The notes below the pieces were generated by a model, which had not been told where the DNA came from, ran no database searches, and saw only the letters and a program-made list of their open reading frames with translations. The position numbers were made by a program, and so were the translations under genes. A stretch of DNA of 42,413 nucleotides from Chromohalobacter sp. 296-RDG (GTDB lineage Bacteria; Pseudomonadota; Gammaproteobacteria; Pseudomonadales; Halomonadaceae): assembly GCF_029889885.1 (NCBI RefSeq), contig NZ_JARANY010000023.1, forward strand, positions 1 through 42,413, given 5' to 3'. Positions 8,075 through 16,658 of this stretch are shown piece after piece; the stretch's first letter is position 1; every line of letters starts with the position of its first letter.

Positions 8075-11000
8075 GCCAGACAGCATCACAGCCCAACCGC
8101 CTGGCGCAAGGCGGCCAGGTCGATCGCACGCAGGCGTTGACTTTCACTTTCAACGGTCATACATACACCGGCCATCCCGGCGATACCCTGGCCTCGGCCT
8201 TGCTGGCCAATGGTGTGGATCTGGTCAATCGCAGCTTCAAGTACTCGCGCCCGCGCGGCATCGTCGCGTCCGGCGCGGAAGAGCCTAACGCGGTGGTCCA
8301 GTTGGGCGCGACGGAGGCGACTCAGGTGCCCAACGTACGGGCGACCCAGCAGGCGCTGTACGACGGCCTGGTTGCGCGTAGCACCAACGGTTGGCCTGAC
8401 GCGCAGCGCGACATCATGCGCTGGATCGGCAAACTGGGCAGCCCGTTCATGCCGCCGGGGTTCTATTACAAGACCTTCATGGCACCGGCGTCGATGTGGA
8501 TGACCTATGAAAAATTCATCCGCAAGACGGCCGGTCTGGGGCGCAGCCCGACACAGTCCGATCCGGATATCTACGATCACATGCATCGGCATTGCGACAT
8601 GCTCATCGTCGGCGCTGGCCCCGCAGGCTTGAGCGCGGCGTTAACGGCGGCGCGTGCCGGGGCACGGGTGATTCTCGCCGACGAACAGGAGGCGATGGGC
8701 GGCTCGCTGCTCGATACGCGCGAGACACTGGACGATCAACCCGCCGCGCAATGGCTGAAGACGACACTGGCGGCGCTGGCGGAACACGACAACGTCACCT
8801 TGCTGCCGCGTACCACTGCGCATGGTTATCATGATCATCATTTCGTGACCCTCCACGAACGCCGCACCGAACACCTGGGCGATAGTGCCCCGTCCAAGGC
8901 CGGTTACCGCCAGCCGCGCTCACGGCTACACCGGGTACGCGCCGGGCAGGTGATCCTGGCGACCGGCGCTCATGAGCGTCCGTTGGTGTATGCCAACAAC
9001 GATGTCCCCGGCAATCTGCTGGCAGGGGCGGTGTCGACCTACATTCGCCGCTACGGCGTGGTGCCCGGCGAGAAGATGGTGCTTTCCACCAGCAACGACC
9101 ACGCTTATCGCGCCGCATTGGATTGGCAGGAAGCTGGACGCGAAGTGGTCGCCATCGTCGATGCCCGCACGGCCCCGCAGGGCGATCTCGTTGCGCAAGC
9201 CAAAGCGGCAGGCATCCGTGTCATTACCGGCAGCGCCGTGCTCGAAGCCAAGGGGGCGCAGCGCGTCTCGGCGGCACGTGTGGCGGCCATCGACGTGGAC
9301 GCCTTCAGGGTCACCGGAAAGGTCGAGACGCTTGAATGCGACACCATCGCCAGCTCCGGCGGCTACAGTCCGGTGATTCACCTGGCCTCGCATACCGGTG
9401 CGCGTCCGGTCTGGAGCGATGCCATCATCGGTTTCGTGCCTTCGACCGTGGCGGGTGTCGCCGCGAGTGGTGGCGCGCGTGGCGTTTATCCACTGGATGA
9501 GGTGCTGGCGGACGGCGTCGAGGCCGGCGTTAACGCGGCCACGGCACTGGGATTCGATGTCACCGTTGACGATGCGGACCTGCCGCAGGTCGCGTCGCGC
9601 CATGAGGGCCCGGTCTGCGCGCTGTTCCAAGTGCCACATGAGAAAGCGACGCTGCGTGCACCCAAGCAGTTCGTCGATCTGCAGAATGACGTTACTGCTT
9701 CCGCCATCGAAGTGGCGACGCTCGAAGGGTTCGAATCCATCGAGCACGTCAAGCGCTACACCGCCATGGGCTTCGGTACCGACCAGGGCAAACTGGGTAA
9801 TATCAATGGCATGGCGGTCACCGCGCGCTGCCTGGGGCAGAGCATTCCCGAAACCGGTACCACGGTATTCAGGCCCAACTACACGCCGGTGACCTTCGGT
9901 GCCGTGGTCGGTCGTCACTGCCGCGAGCTCTTCGACCCCGAGCGCTACACGCCGATGCAGGCCTGGCATGTCGCCCGAGGCGCTGAGTTCGAGGATGTCG
10001 GGCAGTGGAAACGCCCTTGGTACTATCCACGCAAGCGCGCCGATGGCGGGCTCGAAAGCATCGGGGAAGCGGTTGCCCGCGAATGCCGCGCGGTTCGCGA
10101 GGGCGTGGGCATTCTCGACGCCTCGACGTTGGGCAAGATCGATATCCAGGGGCCGGATGCTCGCGAGTTTCTGGGTCGCATCTACACCAACAAGTGGCAG
10201 AAGCTGGCGCCTGGTCGCGTGCGCTACGGACTGATGTGCGGCGATGACGGCATGGTGATGGATGACGGTACCACCAGTTGCCTGGCCGAGAATCACTTCC
10301 TGATGACCACCACCACGGGCAACGCCGCACCGGTGTTGGAATGGCTCGAACTTTGGCACCAGACCGAATGGCCGGAACTCGATGTGTACTTCAACTCGGT
10401 CACCGATCACTGGGCGACGATGACCGTGACCGGCCCCGAGGCGCGCAAGCTGCTCACCGACTTGACCGATATCGACCTCGATCGTGAGGCGTTCAAGTTC
10501 ATGGACTGGCGCGAGGGGCACGTAGCTGGCGTACCTGCGCGGGTGTTCCGTATCTCCTTCACCGGGGAACTGGCCTTCGAGATCAACGTCCAGGCGCATT
10601 ACGCCATGCACGTCTGGGAGGCGTTGTTCGCACGCGGCGAGGCCTTCGATCTGACCCCCTATGGCACGGAAACCATGCACGTCCTGCGCGCCGAAAAGGG
10701 CTTCATCATCGTCGGCCAGGACACCGATGGTTCAGTGACGCCCGAGGATCTCGGCATGCACTGGGCTATCGGCTACGACAAGCCGTTCCCGTGGGTTGGC
10801 AAGCGGGCGCTGACGCGTGCCGATACGCGCCGCGAAGGGCGCAAGCAGCTCGTCGGCCTCAAACCCAAGGACGCGAGCGTGGTACTGGAAGAGGGCGCCC
10901 AGATCGTCTTCGAGCCAAATCACGCCATTCCCATGCCCATGGTGGGCCATGTCACCTCCAGCTATTACAGCCCCACGCTGGAAAGCGGCTTCGCGCTGGC

Positions 11001-11130
11001 AGTGGTCAAGGGCGGGCATCAACGCATGGGCGAGAGCGTTTACTTGCCCATGGTCGATGGCCGTGTGCATGAAGCCGAAATCGTCAGCACCCAATTCGTC
11101 GATCCCAAGGGAGAGCGCCAGCATGTCTAA
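8071..11130 (+). CDS. soxA: Sarcosine oxidase alpha subunit
   Basis: 1019 residues. Largest subunit; binds NAD+ and, at the C-terminus, tetrahydrofolate, so that the methyl group of sarcosine leaves as 5,10-methylene-THF instead of free formaldehyde. Domains in order: a ferredoxin-like N-terminal domain without cysteine ligands (about 20-100, with GHPGDTLASALLANG and FKYSRPRG); a dinucleotide-binding flavoprotein domain starting at CDMLIVGAGPAGLSAAL (about 173-190) and including ATGAHERPLVYANNDVPG; and a glycine-cleavage-T-like aminomethyltransferase domain from about 630 to the end (GILDASTLGKIDIQGPDA, RISFTGELAFEI). Starts within the soxD stop and overlaps soxG by eight bases, so the whole complex is coupled in translation. 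Confidence 0.95.
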   Translation: MSQTASQPNRLAQGGQVDRTQALTFTFNGHTYTGHPGDTLASALLANGVDLVNRSFKYSRPRGIVASGAEEPNAVVQLGATEATQVPNVRATQQALYDGLVARSTNGWPDAQRDIMRWIGKLGSPFMPPGFYYKTFMAPASMWMTYEKFIRKTAGLGRSPTQSDPDIYDHMHRHCDMLIVGAGPAGLSAALTAARAGARVILADEQEAMGGSLLDTRETLDDQPAAQWLKTTLAALAEHDNVTLLPRTTAHGYHDHHFVTLHERRTEHLGDSAPSKAGYRQPRSRLHRVRAGQVILATGAHERPLVYANNDVPGNLLAGAVSTYIRRYGVVPGEKMVLSTSNDHAYRAALDWQEAGREVVAIVDARTAPQGDLVAQAKAAGIRVITGSAVLEAKGAQRVSAARVAAIDVDAFRVTGKVETLECDTIASSGGYSPVIHLASHTGARPVWSDAIIGFVPSTVAGVAASGGARGVYPLDEVLADGVEAGVNAATALGFDVTVDDADLPQVASRHEGPVCALFQVPHEKATLRAPKQFVDLQNDVTASAIEVATLEGFESIEHVKRYTAMGFGTDQGKLGNINGMAVTARCLGQSIPETGTTVFRPNYTPVTFGAVVGRHCRELFDPERYTPMQAWHVARGAEFEDVGQWKRPWYYPRKRADGGLESIGEAVARECRAVREGVGILDASTLGKIDIQGPDAREFLGRIYTNKWQKLAPGRVRYGLMCGDDGMVMDDGTTSCLAENHFLMTTTTGNAAPVLEWLELWHQTEWPELDVYFNSVTDHWATMTVTGPEARKLLTDLTDIDLDREAFKFMDWREGHVAGVPARVFRISFTGELAFEINVQAHYAMHVWEALFARGEAFDLTPYGTETMHVLRAEKGFIIVGQDTDGSVTPEDLGMHWAIGYDKPFPWVGKRALTRADTRREGRKQLVGLKPKDASVVLEEGAQIVFEPNHAIPMPMVGHVTSSYYSPTLESGFALAVVKGGHQRMGESVYLPMVDGRVHEAEIVSTQFVDPKGERQHV

Positions 11131-11797
11131 CTCGGTCCATGTCTACGACGCCCGCACCGATCACGCTACCGTTACCGCCGAGTCGCCGCTGGCGTATTCC
11201 TTCCAGCGCAGCGGTATGCCCGCGCCCGGAGACGCGTCTGGAGAGGAAAGCCGTGCGGTGATTGGCGAACGAGCATTCCTGGGGCATCTCATCCTGCGCG
11301 GCGGAGCCATCGTGCTCGACGAGGCATTGCGCGAGGTGCTCGGTATCGGCCTGCCCGGGCGTCCCAATTCGCTCACCGTGGACGCCGATGGTCAGCGCTC
11401 CGTGCAATGGTTATCGCCCGATGAATGGTTGCTGATCGTCCCCGGCGACGAGACCTTCGGTCTCGAGACGCGGCTGCGTGCACATCTTGGCGGGGCGCAT
11501 GTCGCCATCGTCGACGTCAGCGCGGGGCAGACGCTGATCGAGCTCTCCGGGGAGGCGGCGCACGAAGTCCTGATGAAGTCGACGGTCTATGATGTCGACC
11601 CGCATACGTTCACGGTGGGCAAGGGCGTGACCACGCTCTTCGCCAAGACCAGCGTCATTCTACGTCGCCCGGACGCGTCGCGCTGGGAGCTCATCGTACG
11701 GCGCAGCTTCGCCGACTACGTGTATCGCTGGCTGCTGGATGCCGGCGAGGAATATGGCATTGGTGTCGCTCGAGAAAGCCGCCATGAGCCGCAGTGA
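11123..11797 (+). CDS. soxG: Sarcosine oxidase gamma subunit
   Basis: 224 residues. Fourth subunit, related to the aminomethyltransferase fold: WLSPDEWLLIVPG, a VDVSAGQTLIELSG segment and RRSFADYVYRWLLDAG at the end. The ATG at 11123 lies inside the end of soxA after GGAGAG, giving an eight-base overlap. Its own stop overlaps purU by 14 bases. The acidic linker around residues 30-42 is typical of a halophile. Confidence 0.92.
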   Translation: MSNSVHVYDARTDHATVTAESPLAYSFQRSGMPAPGDASGEESRAVIGERAFLGHLILRGGAIVLDEALREVLGIGLPGRPNSLTVDADGQRSVQWLSPDEWLLIVPGDETFGLETRLRAHLGGAHVAIVDVSAGQTLIELSGEAAHEVLMKSTVYDVDPHTFTVGKGVTTLFAKTSVILRRPDASRWELIVRRSFADYVYRWLLDAGEEYGIGVARESRHEPQ

Positions 11798-12650
11798 CGA
11801 TACCTGGATCATCGCTGCGCAGTGCCCCAGCCGCCTGGGCACCGTGGATGTCGTGACCCGCTTCCTCAAGGAGCGCGAGTGCTACATCACCGAACAGCAG
11901 TCATTCGATGACCGCCTGGGCGAGCGATTCTTCATCCGTACCGAATTTCGGCCTCTGGCCTCCGATTTCGATGCCGAGGCCTTCCAGGCCGACTTCGCGA
12001 CCCGGGCCTTCGAGTTCGAGATGGATTTCGAACTGACCCCGCCCGAGCGTCGCACGCCGGTGGTGATCATGGTCTCCAAGGCGGATCATTGCCTGCACGA
12101 CCTGCTGTATCGCTATCGTACCGGGCAGTTGCCGTTGGATATTCGCGCGGTGATCTCCAATCACCCCGATCTCGAATCCTTGGTAGCCGGACATGGACTG
12201 CCATACCACCATTTTCCGGTCACGCCCGAAACCAAGGCGGCGCAGGAAGCTCGCGTCCTCGAGGTGATCGAAACCACCGGCGCCGAGCTTGTGATCCTGG
12301 CGCGCTACATGCAGGTACTTTCCAGTGAGATGTGCGCGCGTCTAAGCGGGCGCGCGATCAATATCCATCACTCGCTATTGCCGGGATTCAAGGGCGCCAA
12401 ACCGTATCATCAGGCCTATGAAAAAGGCGTCAAACTGGTCGGTGCCACCGCGCACTACATCAACGACGATCTCGACGAAGGCCCGATCATCACCCAAGGC
12501 GTGGAGCCGGTCAGTCATGCCGATTATCCCGAGGATCTGGTGGCCAAGGGGAAAGACATCGAATGCTTGACCCTGGCGCGGGCGGTATCGCTTCATCTGG
12601 AGCGCAGGGTGTTTTTGCATGCCAAGCGCACCGTGGTGTTCAAGCGCTGA
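11784..12650 (+). CDS. purU: Formyltetrahydrofolate deformylase
   Basis: 288 residues (E. coli PurU has 280). Hydrolyses 10-formyl-THF to formate and THF. An N-terminal ACT-like regulatory domain (about 7-85) precedes a formyltransferase-fold catalytic domain with NIHHSLLPGFKGAKPY (Asn193 and His195) and YINDDLDEGPII (Asp231), the Asn-His-Asp set of the family. The start at 11784 lies inside soxG, and no promoter could fit between them. In this operon it would regenerate free THF from the one-carbon units that sarcosine oxidase loads on the cofactor, sending surplus carbon out as formate. Confidence 0.95.
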   Translation: MSRSDDTWIIAAQCPSRLGTVDVVTRFLKERECYITEQQSFDDRLGERFFIRTEFRPLASDFDAEAFQADFATRAFEFEMDFELTPPERRTPVVIMVSKADHCLHDLLYRYRTGQLPLDIRAVISNHPDLESLVAGHGLPYHHFPVTPETKAAQEARVLEVIETTGAELVILARYMQVLSSEMCARLSGRAINIHHSLLPGFKGAKPYHQAYEKGVKLVGATAHYINDDLDEGPIITQGVEPVSHADYPEDLVAKGKDIECLTLARAVSLHLERRVFLHAKRTVVFKR

Positions 12651-12671
12651 CGATGCGGGGGCGGGCATTTT

Positions 12672-12776
12672 GCCACCGCTCTCCTAAACTTTGATAACGC
12701 CGGTGGCGATAGGCGTTCACGACAGTGATTGCCCACAACACCACCATCGCGGTCGCGGCCGGTGACACATACCGGC
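12672..12776. other. Structured spacer with competing stem-loops
   Basis: Three exact inverted repeats sit between purU and the small gene at 12803: GCCACCG (12672-12678) with CGGTGGC (12701-12707); AACGCC (12696-12701) with GGCGTT (12712-12717); and GCCGGT (12758-12763) with ACCGGC (12771-12776). The first two cannot form together. No T-run follows, so this is not a classic terminator. Confidence 0.3.
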
Positions 12777-12802
12777 GTGCCGTCACTCGAGGAGGGTAAG
12801 AC

Positions 12803-13051
12803 ATGATGCTCGCGGAACTGATCGACGGCGACGACTTTCGTCAACGCCTGCAAGCGCTGGGCGTGCGCATCCCCGACGGTGCTTGCCCCGAAACCTGTGC
12901 CCGCATGGCGGCATGCAAGCACAACGAAGTCGGCGTAGAAGGCTTGCCCGAAGCCATTCACGACATGCTGCAGCACAGCGATGAAATGCTGCCGTCGGTA
13001 CGCCAGGCAATCGACACCCACCTACTGCCTCGCCTGCGAGCGAACGAATAA
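12803..13051 (+). CDS. Small conserved-looking protein with a Cys cluster, function unknown
   Basis: 82 residues, which I do not recognise. It starts at 12803 (or 12806) after GAGGAGGG. It has no signal peptide or membrane segment. A compact CPETCARMAAC motif places cysteines at 28, 32 and 38 (C-x3-C-x5-C), followed by a His and an acidic helical C-terminus. Three cysteines and a nearby His could bind zinc or an iron-sulfur cluster, but this is inference. It lies between purU and the convergent gbcA, in the same direction as the sox operon, 152 bases after purU. The strong ribosome site and good codon use support a real gene. Confidence 0.7.
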   Translation: MMLAELIDGDDFRQRLQALGVRIPDGACPETCARMAACKHNEVGVEGLPEAIHDMLQHSDEMLPSVRQAIDTHLLPRLRANE

Positions 13052-13067
13052 ATAAAGCAACCAACGT

Positions 13068-13099
13068 CCACCGCCGCGCCGGTATCGGCGCGGCGGTGG
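13068..13099. terminator. Bidirectional hairpin between convergent genes
   Basis: A perfect 14-base stem, CCACCGCCGCGCCG (13068-13081) with its complement (13086-13099), closes a four-base loop between the small Cys gene and gbcA. There is no strong T-run on either side, but the stem is very stable and the position is right. Confidence 0.6.
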
Positions 13100-13128
13100 T
13101 GTACATTGCTAGCGCATGATGTCAGGGG

Positions 13129-14415
13129 TCAGCCCTGTACGACCTGCAACGAGGGCGTCTCTGCTTCCAGGTAGGAGAGCAGGGTTTCGCTATACCAGTC
13201 GACGAAGTCGATCACGCCGAACTCGTAAGTCTCGGAGTAGGGGCCGGGCTGGTAGGCGATGGAGTTGATGCCGCGCTGGTTCTCCTCCGCCAGTTGCCGG
13301 TCCTGATCGTTGGTGGCGTCCCACACCTTGCGTAGCCATTGCGGGTCGTAGTCGACGCCTTCCTGGGCATCTTTGCGGACTAGCCACTTGGTGGTCACCA
13401 GGGTCTGTTGCGGGCCCAGTGGTAGCACCCGGAAGACCACGGCATGATCGCCCATGAAATGGTTCCAGGAATTAGGCAGGTGCAAAATGCGCAGCGAGCC
13501 CAGATCGGGACTCGTCAAGCGTCCCATCAACTTTCCGCAGCCAGGCTTGCCGTCCATGGTCATCGACATGACGCCGTCGATCATCGGCGTGCGAGTCAGG
13601 CGTTGGCGCTTGCCGAAGTACTTGAGCTCCCAGGGCACCTGCAGGCTTTCCCAATGCGCTTGCTGGCGGGCGACCAGTTCGCGATAGGCAGGCGTGGCAC
13701 GTGGGTCGTCGGTGTCGTCGTACTCGATCAGCGAGTTGAGCAGCTCCGGGTGGGCACCGTTGCAGTGATAGCACTCGCGGTTGTTCTCGATCACCAGCTT
13801 CCAGTTGGCCTGCTCGACGATGCTGGATTCCGCCGCGACCTTGACGTTGTCCATCTCGTAAGGCGCTAGGTACTCATCCAGTGTCGCTAGAAAGTCGTCG
13901 ATGGCCGGTGGCTGGTCGGCGAGGCTGATGAAGATGAAACCGCCGGCGCTCTTCACTGCCACCGGCTTGAGGCCATGAGCTGAAAGATCGAAATTTTCGC
14001 CCATGTCCTGCCCGGCGAACAGCAGGCGGCCGTCGAGTTCATAAGTCCATTGATGATAGGGGCAGACCAGCTTGGCGACCTTGCCTTTCTCCTGTGTGCA
14101 CAGCCTTGATCCACGGTGGCGGCAGACGTTGTGGAAGGCATGCAGCGTGCCTTGATCGCCACGTACGACGATGATGGGGTTGTCGCCGATCTGTACGGTC
14201 AGGTAATTACCCTTGGTGGGTAGCTCGCAGGTCATGCCGACGAACAGCCACTCATGGGTGAAGATTTCCTGCATATCCAGCGCGAACACGCGCGGATCAT
14301 TATAGAAGGGTTGCGGCAGCGAATACGTGCGCCGACGCTGGCGAAGCATGTCGGCGGTCGCGTCACGCGCGGCGGCCAAGGGATCGTCGAGTGCGGATGT
14401 AGCGAGCAGATCCAT
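13129..14415 (-). CDS. gbcA: Glycine betaine monooxygenase, Rieske oxygenase subunit
   Basis: 428 residues. Catalyses oxidative demethylation of glycine betaine to dimethylglycine plus formaldehyde, the first step of the pathway. The Rieske [2Fe-2S] site is CRHRGS (Cys98, His100) and CPYHQW (Cys118, His121). The mononuclear iron site is within ENNRECYHCNGAH (His217, His222). The sequence follows the GbcA family along its whole length (also called BmoA in Chromohalobacter). The start at 14415 is preferred over 14460 because AGAGGA precedes it and the upstream 15 residues have no ribosome site. Divergent from its reductase gbcB. Confidence 0.95.
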   Translation of the reverse strand: MDLLATSALDDPLAAARDATADMLRQRRRTYSLPQPFYNDPRVFALDMQEIFTHEWLFVGMTCELPTKGNYLTVQIGDNPIIVVRGDQGTLHAFHNVCRHRGSRLCTQEKGKVAKLVCPYHQWTYELDGRLLFAGQDMGENFDLSAHGLKPVAVKSAGGFIFISLADQPPAIDDFLATLDEYLAPYEMDNVKVAAESSIVEQANWKLVIENNRECYHCNGAHPELLNSLIEYDDTDDPRATPAYRELVARQQAHWESLQVPWELKYFGKRQRLTRTPMIDGVMSMTMDGKPGCGKLMGRLTSPDLGSLRILHLPNSWNHFMGDHAVVFRVLPLGPQQTLVTTKWLVRKDAQEGVDYDPQWLRKVWDATNDQDRQLAEENQRGINSIAYQPGPYSETYEFGVIDFVDWYSETLLSYLEAETPSLQVVQG

Positions 14416-14698
14416 GAAGGCATCCTCTTCGTGCGCCGTGTCGGATAACGGAGGCGCCATGACATTGAGTGAGTGTGCTTGAGAGGCGTGAGTGACACGG
14501 AGTGTGGCGTATTGCTACCAGTGGGGATTGTCTGCCCGCGACATTGGCCGATGCCGTGACGACGTCAGTTGGCGGTTGCCCTCGTGATGGCGGCTGGAGC
14601 AGGCATGCGCGTGTCGTTGGCAGGCAAGTGGTCGGTGCGGGGGGCGCCCACAATGCGCCTGACAGTCAGATACCGCCGTGCGACCGGGTAGCCATCTT
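14416..14698. promoter_or_regulatory. Divergent gbcA/gbcB control region
   Basis: This 283-base gap must hold both promoters. It contains TTGGC three times in the same orientation (14544, 14569, 14617), spaced as AraC-type half-sites might be, and the palindrome TGACGACGTCA (14557-14567). In Pseudomonas the AraC-family regulator GbdR activates these genes in response to betaine and dimethylglycine; whether these repeats are its sites is a guess. Confidence 0.35.
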
Positions 14699-15805
14699 AT
14701 GACCTTGAACTATTTCAATCCCGTCAATACCCAGACCTGGACCAATGGGCGCCATAATGTGCGTTGCGTAAAGGTCATCCAGGAAACCTGGGATGTGCGC
14801 ACCTTCTGCTTCATGGCCGATCAGCCAGTGCTGTTCTTCTTCAAGCCCGGGCAATTCGTGACACTGGAACTGGAGATCGATGGCGAGCCGATCATGCGCT
14901 CCTACACGATTTCCAGCTCCCCCTCGGTGCCCTATAGCTTCTCGATCACGGTCAAGCGTCTTCCCGATGGACGCGTTTCCAACTGGCTACATGATAACCT
15001 GCAGGTCGGCAGCGAGTTGGTCGTTCACGGGCCGGTGGGGGATTTCAACGTCATCGACTACCCCGCCGACAAGGTGCTCATGCTTTCCGGCGGGGTCGGT
15101 GTCACCCCCTTGATGTCGATGACGCGCTGGTTTTTCGATACCAACGCCAATGTCGACCTACAGTTCGTGCACAGCGCACGCGAGCCACGCGACATCATCT
15201 TTCACCGCGAGCTGGAACATATCTTCTCTCGGATCCCCGATTTCCGGCTGCATATCGTCTGTGAGCGCGGCGATGAAAACGGTGTGGCCTGGGCGGGATT
15301 CCGTGGCTATCTGGCGCAGTCGATGCTCGAGTTGATGGTGCCGGATTACCTGGAGCGCGAAATCTTCTGCTGCGGCCCCACACCGTACATGAAGGCCGTC
15401 AGGCAGGTGTTGCAGAGCAACGGCTTCGACATGAGCCACTATCACGAGGAGTCGTTCGGGGCCACGCCCGCCGATGTCCGGGCGGATGTGGAAGAACTCG
15501 CCGAGCAGGCCGAAGCGGAATTGGAAGCGGTCGACACCGCCGACATGCTGCAGGTCGAATTCAGTAATAGCGGCAAGAGTATTCGCATTCTGCCTGAGGA
15601 GACCGTGCATTCTGCCGCCGCCAAGCTCGGTCTACACATCCCCAAGGCCTGCGGGATGGGCATCTGCGGAACTTGCAAGGTCAAGAAGCTCTCGGGCGAC
15701 GTCAATATGGAGCACAACGGCGGCATTACCGAGGACGACGAAGCGGACGGTTACATCCTGAGCTGCTGCAGCACGCCCAGGAGCAACGTCGCTATCGAGT
15801 TCTGA
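14699..15805 (+). CDS. gbcB: Glycine betaine monooxygenase, ferredoxin reductase subunit
   Basis: 368 residues. Supplies electrons from NAD(P)H to GbcA. An FAD-binding domain carries MRSYTISSSP, a NAD-binding domain carries SGGVGVTPLMSM and FCCGPTPYM, and a C-terminal plant-type [2Fe-2S] ferredoxin domain carries Cys318, Cys323 and Cys326 (CGMGICGTC) with a final Cys in ILSCCS. The N-terminus (NPVNTQTWTNGRHNVRCVKV) follows Pseudomonas GbcB. I chose the ATG at 14699; a GTG at 14678 is possible, as the ribosome site is weak for both. Divergent from gbcA, sharing the control region. Confidence 0.95.
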   Translation: MTLNYFNPVNTQTWTNGRHNVRCVKVIQETWDVRTFCFMADQPVLFFFKPGQFVTLELEIDGEPIMRSYTISSSPSVPYSFSITVKRLPDGRVSNWLHDNLQVGSELVVHGPVGDFNVIDYPADKVLMLSGGVGVTPLMSMTRWFFDTNANVDLQFVHSAREPRDIIFHRELEHIFSRIPDFRLHIVCERGDENGVAWAGFRGYLAQSMLELMVPDYLEREIFCCGPTPYMKAVRQVLQSNGFDMSHYHEESFGATPADVRADVEELAEQAEAELEAVDTADMLQVEFSNSGKSIRILPEETVHSAAAKLGLHIPKACGMGICGTCKVKKLSGDVNMEHNGGITEDDEADGYILSCCSTPRSNVAIEF

Positions 15806-15820
15806 AGAAGAGGGAGTAAT

Positions 15821-15877
15821 GACCCGGCGAGGAACCGTTCAACGAGGTTCGGTGGACGGCATGCCGGGTCTTTCTTT
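15821..15877 (+). terminator. Two-tier terminator after gbcB, reaching into the convergent gene
   Basis: GACCCGGC (15821-15828) pairs with GCCGGGTC (15863-15870), followed by TTTCTTT. An inner stem GAACC/GGTTC (15832-15836 with 15846-15850) fills the loop. The right arm lies within the last codons of the cation-efflux gene on the other strand. Confidence 0.5.
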
Positions 15878-16492
15878 CGCGTGCGCTTGACGCAGCTCGC
15901 CACGCGCCTGGCGGGCGATCTTCCAGCCGCCGGACAGCGAGAGAAACGCGAATACCCCACCGACGATCAAGTCGGGCAGGGCGGTGCCGCTGCCGAATAC
16001 ACCCAGCGCGGCGAGCAGCACGGCACCGTTGCCGATGACATCGTTGCGCGTGCAGATCCACACGCTGCGCATGTTGCTGTCGCCCTCGCGATAGCGCATC
16101 AACAGCAAAAGCACCGCGAGATTGGCGATCAGTGCCAAAAGCCCCACTGCGCCCATGGTCGGCGCGTCCGGATAACTGCCCGCTATTAGATTATGCAGCG
16201 TCACTCCCAGTACAACGACGCCGAAGCCTGCCAGCGTCGCGGCCTTGATGAGTGACGCGCGAGCACGCCAGATCAGGCCCATGCCCAGTACGCCGAGGCT
16301 GATGGCGTAATTCGCCGCGTCGCCGAGAAAGTCGAGCGAATCGGCCATCAGCGAAGTCGAATCCGCCTTCATCCCCGCCAGCATCTCGAAGCCGAACATC
16401 ACCGCGTTGACCAGCAGTGCTATCCACAGTACGCGCCGGTAACGCGATGTCGATTGTGGTGGAGGGGAAGAAGGACCGCAGCAGCATGCCAT
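15839..16492 (-). CDS. Cation diffusion facilitator family protein, short form
   Basis: 217 residues with about six hydrophobic segments. The CDF metal site in the second and fifth segments is visible as DSLDFLGDAANY and RNDVIGN. It ends soon after the last membrane segment, so the cytoplasmic dimerisation domain of full CDF transporters is missing, as in several short bacterial relatives. The N-terminus begins MACCCG, a Cys cluster that may bind metal. Members export Zn2+, Co2+, Cd2+ or Fe2+ by proton antiport; the metal here is not predictable. Single gene, converging on gbcB. Confidence 0.82.
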   Translation of the reverse strand: MACCCGPSSPPPQSTSRYRRVLWIALLVNAVMFGFEMLAGMKADSTSLMADSLDFLGDAANYAISLGVLGMGLIWRARASLIKAATLAGFGVVVLGVTLHNLIAGSYPDAPTMGAVGLLALIANLAVLLLLMRYREGDSNMRSVWICTRNDVIGNGAVLLAALGVFGSGTALPDLIVGGVFAFLSLSGGWKIARQARGELRQAHAKERPGMPSTEPR

Positions 16493-16582
16493 TAGAGACC
16501 TCGTATCGTTTGTCGATCAATATGCCCTGATTTTACAACCCTAAAGTGGGCTCCAGGGCAAGCGCTCTTTCACAGATGAGCG

Positions 16583-16607
16583 TAATTTGAACGAGAAATC
16601 AAAATTA
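16583..16607. promoter_or_regulatory. AT-rich imperfect inverted repeat before the PHP hydrolase gene
   Basis: TAATTTGA (16583-16590) and TCAAAATTA (16599-16607) are reverse complements apart from one extra base. The surrounding 90 bases are strikingly A+T-rich against the high-G+C neighbours, as expected for a strong or silenced promoter. Confidence 0.3.
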
Positions 16608-16658
16608 TGAATAATGGAAAAGACAATCTTGGATAATAATTCAATATTAGAGGGGCTC

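Noticed and set aside
8926-10680. Open frame of 584 codons on the minus strand
   Set aside because: It lies wholly opposite soxA, whose protein is clearly real. It has no family motifs; long antisense frames are expected in high-G+C DNA with this codon bias.
13068-13099. 14-bp perfect stem as an operator
   Set aside because: Its position between two convergent gene ends and its four-base loop fit a terminator or 3' protection hairpin much better than an operator.
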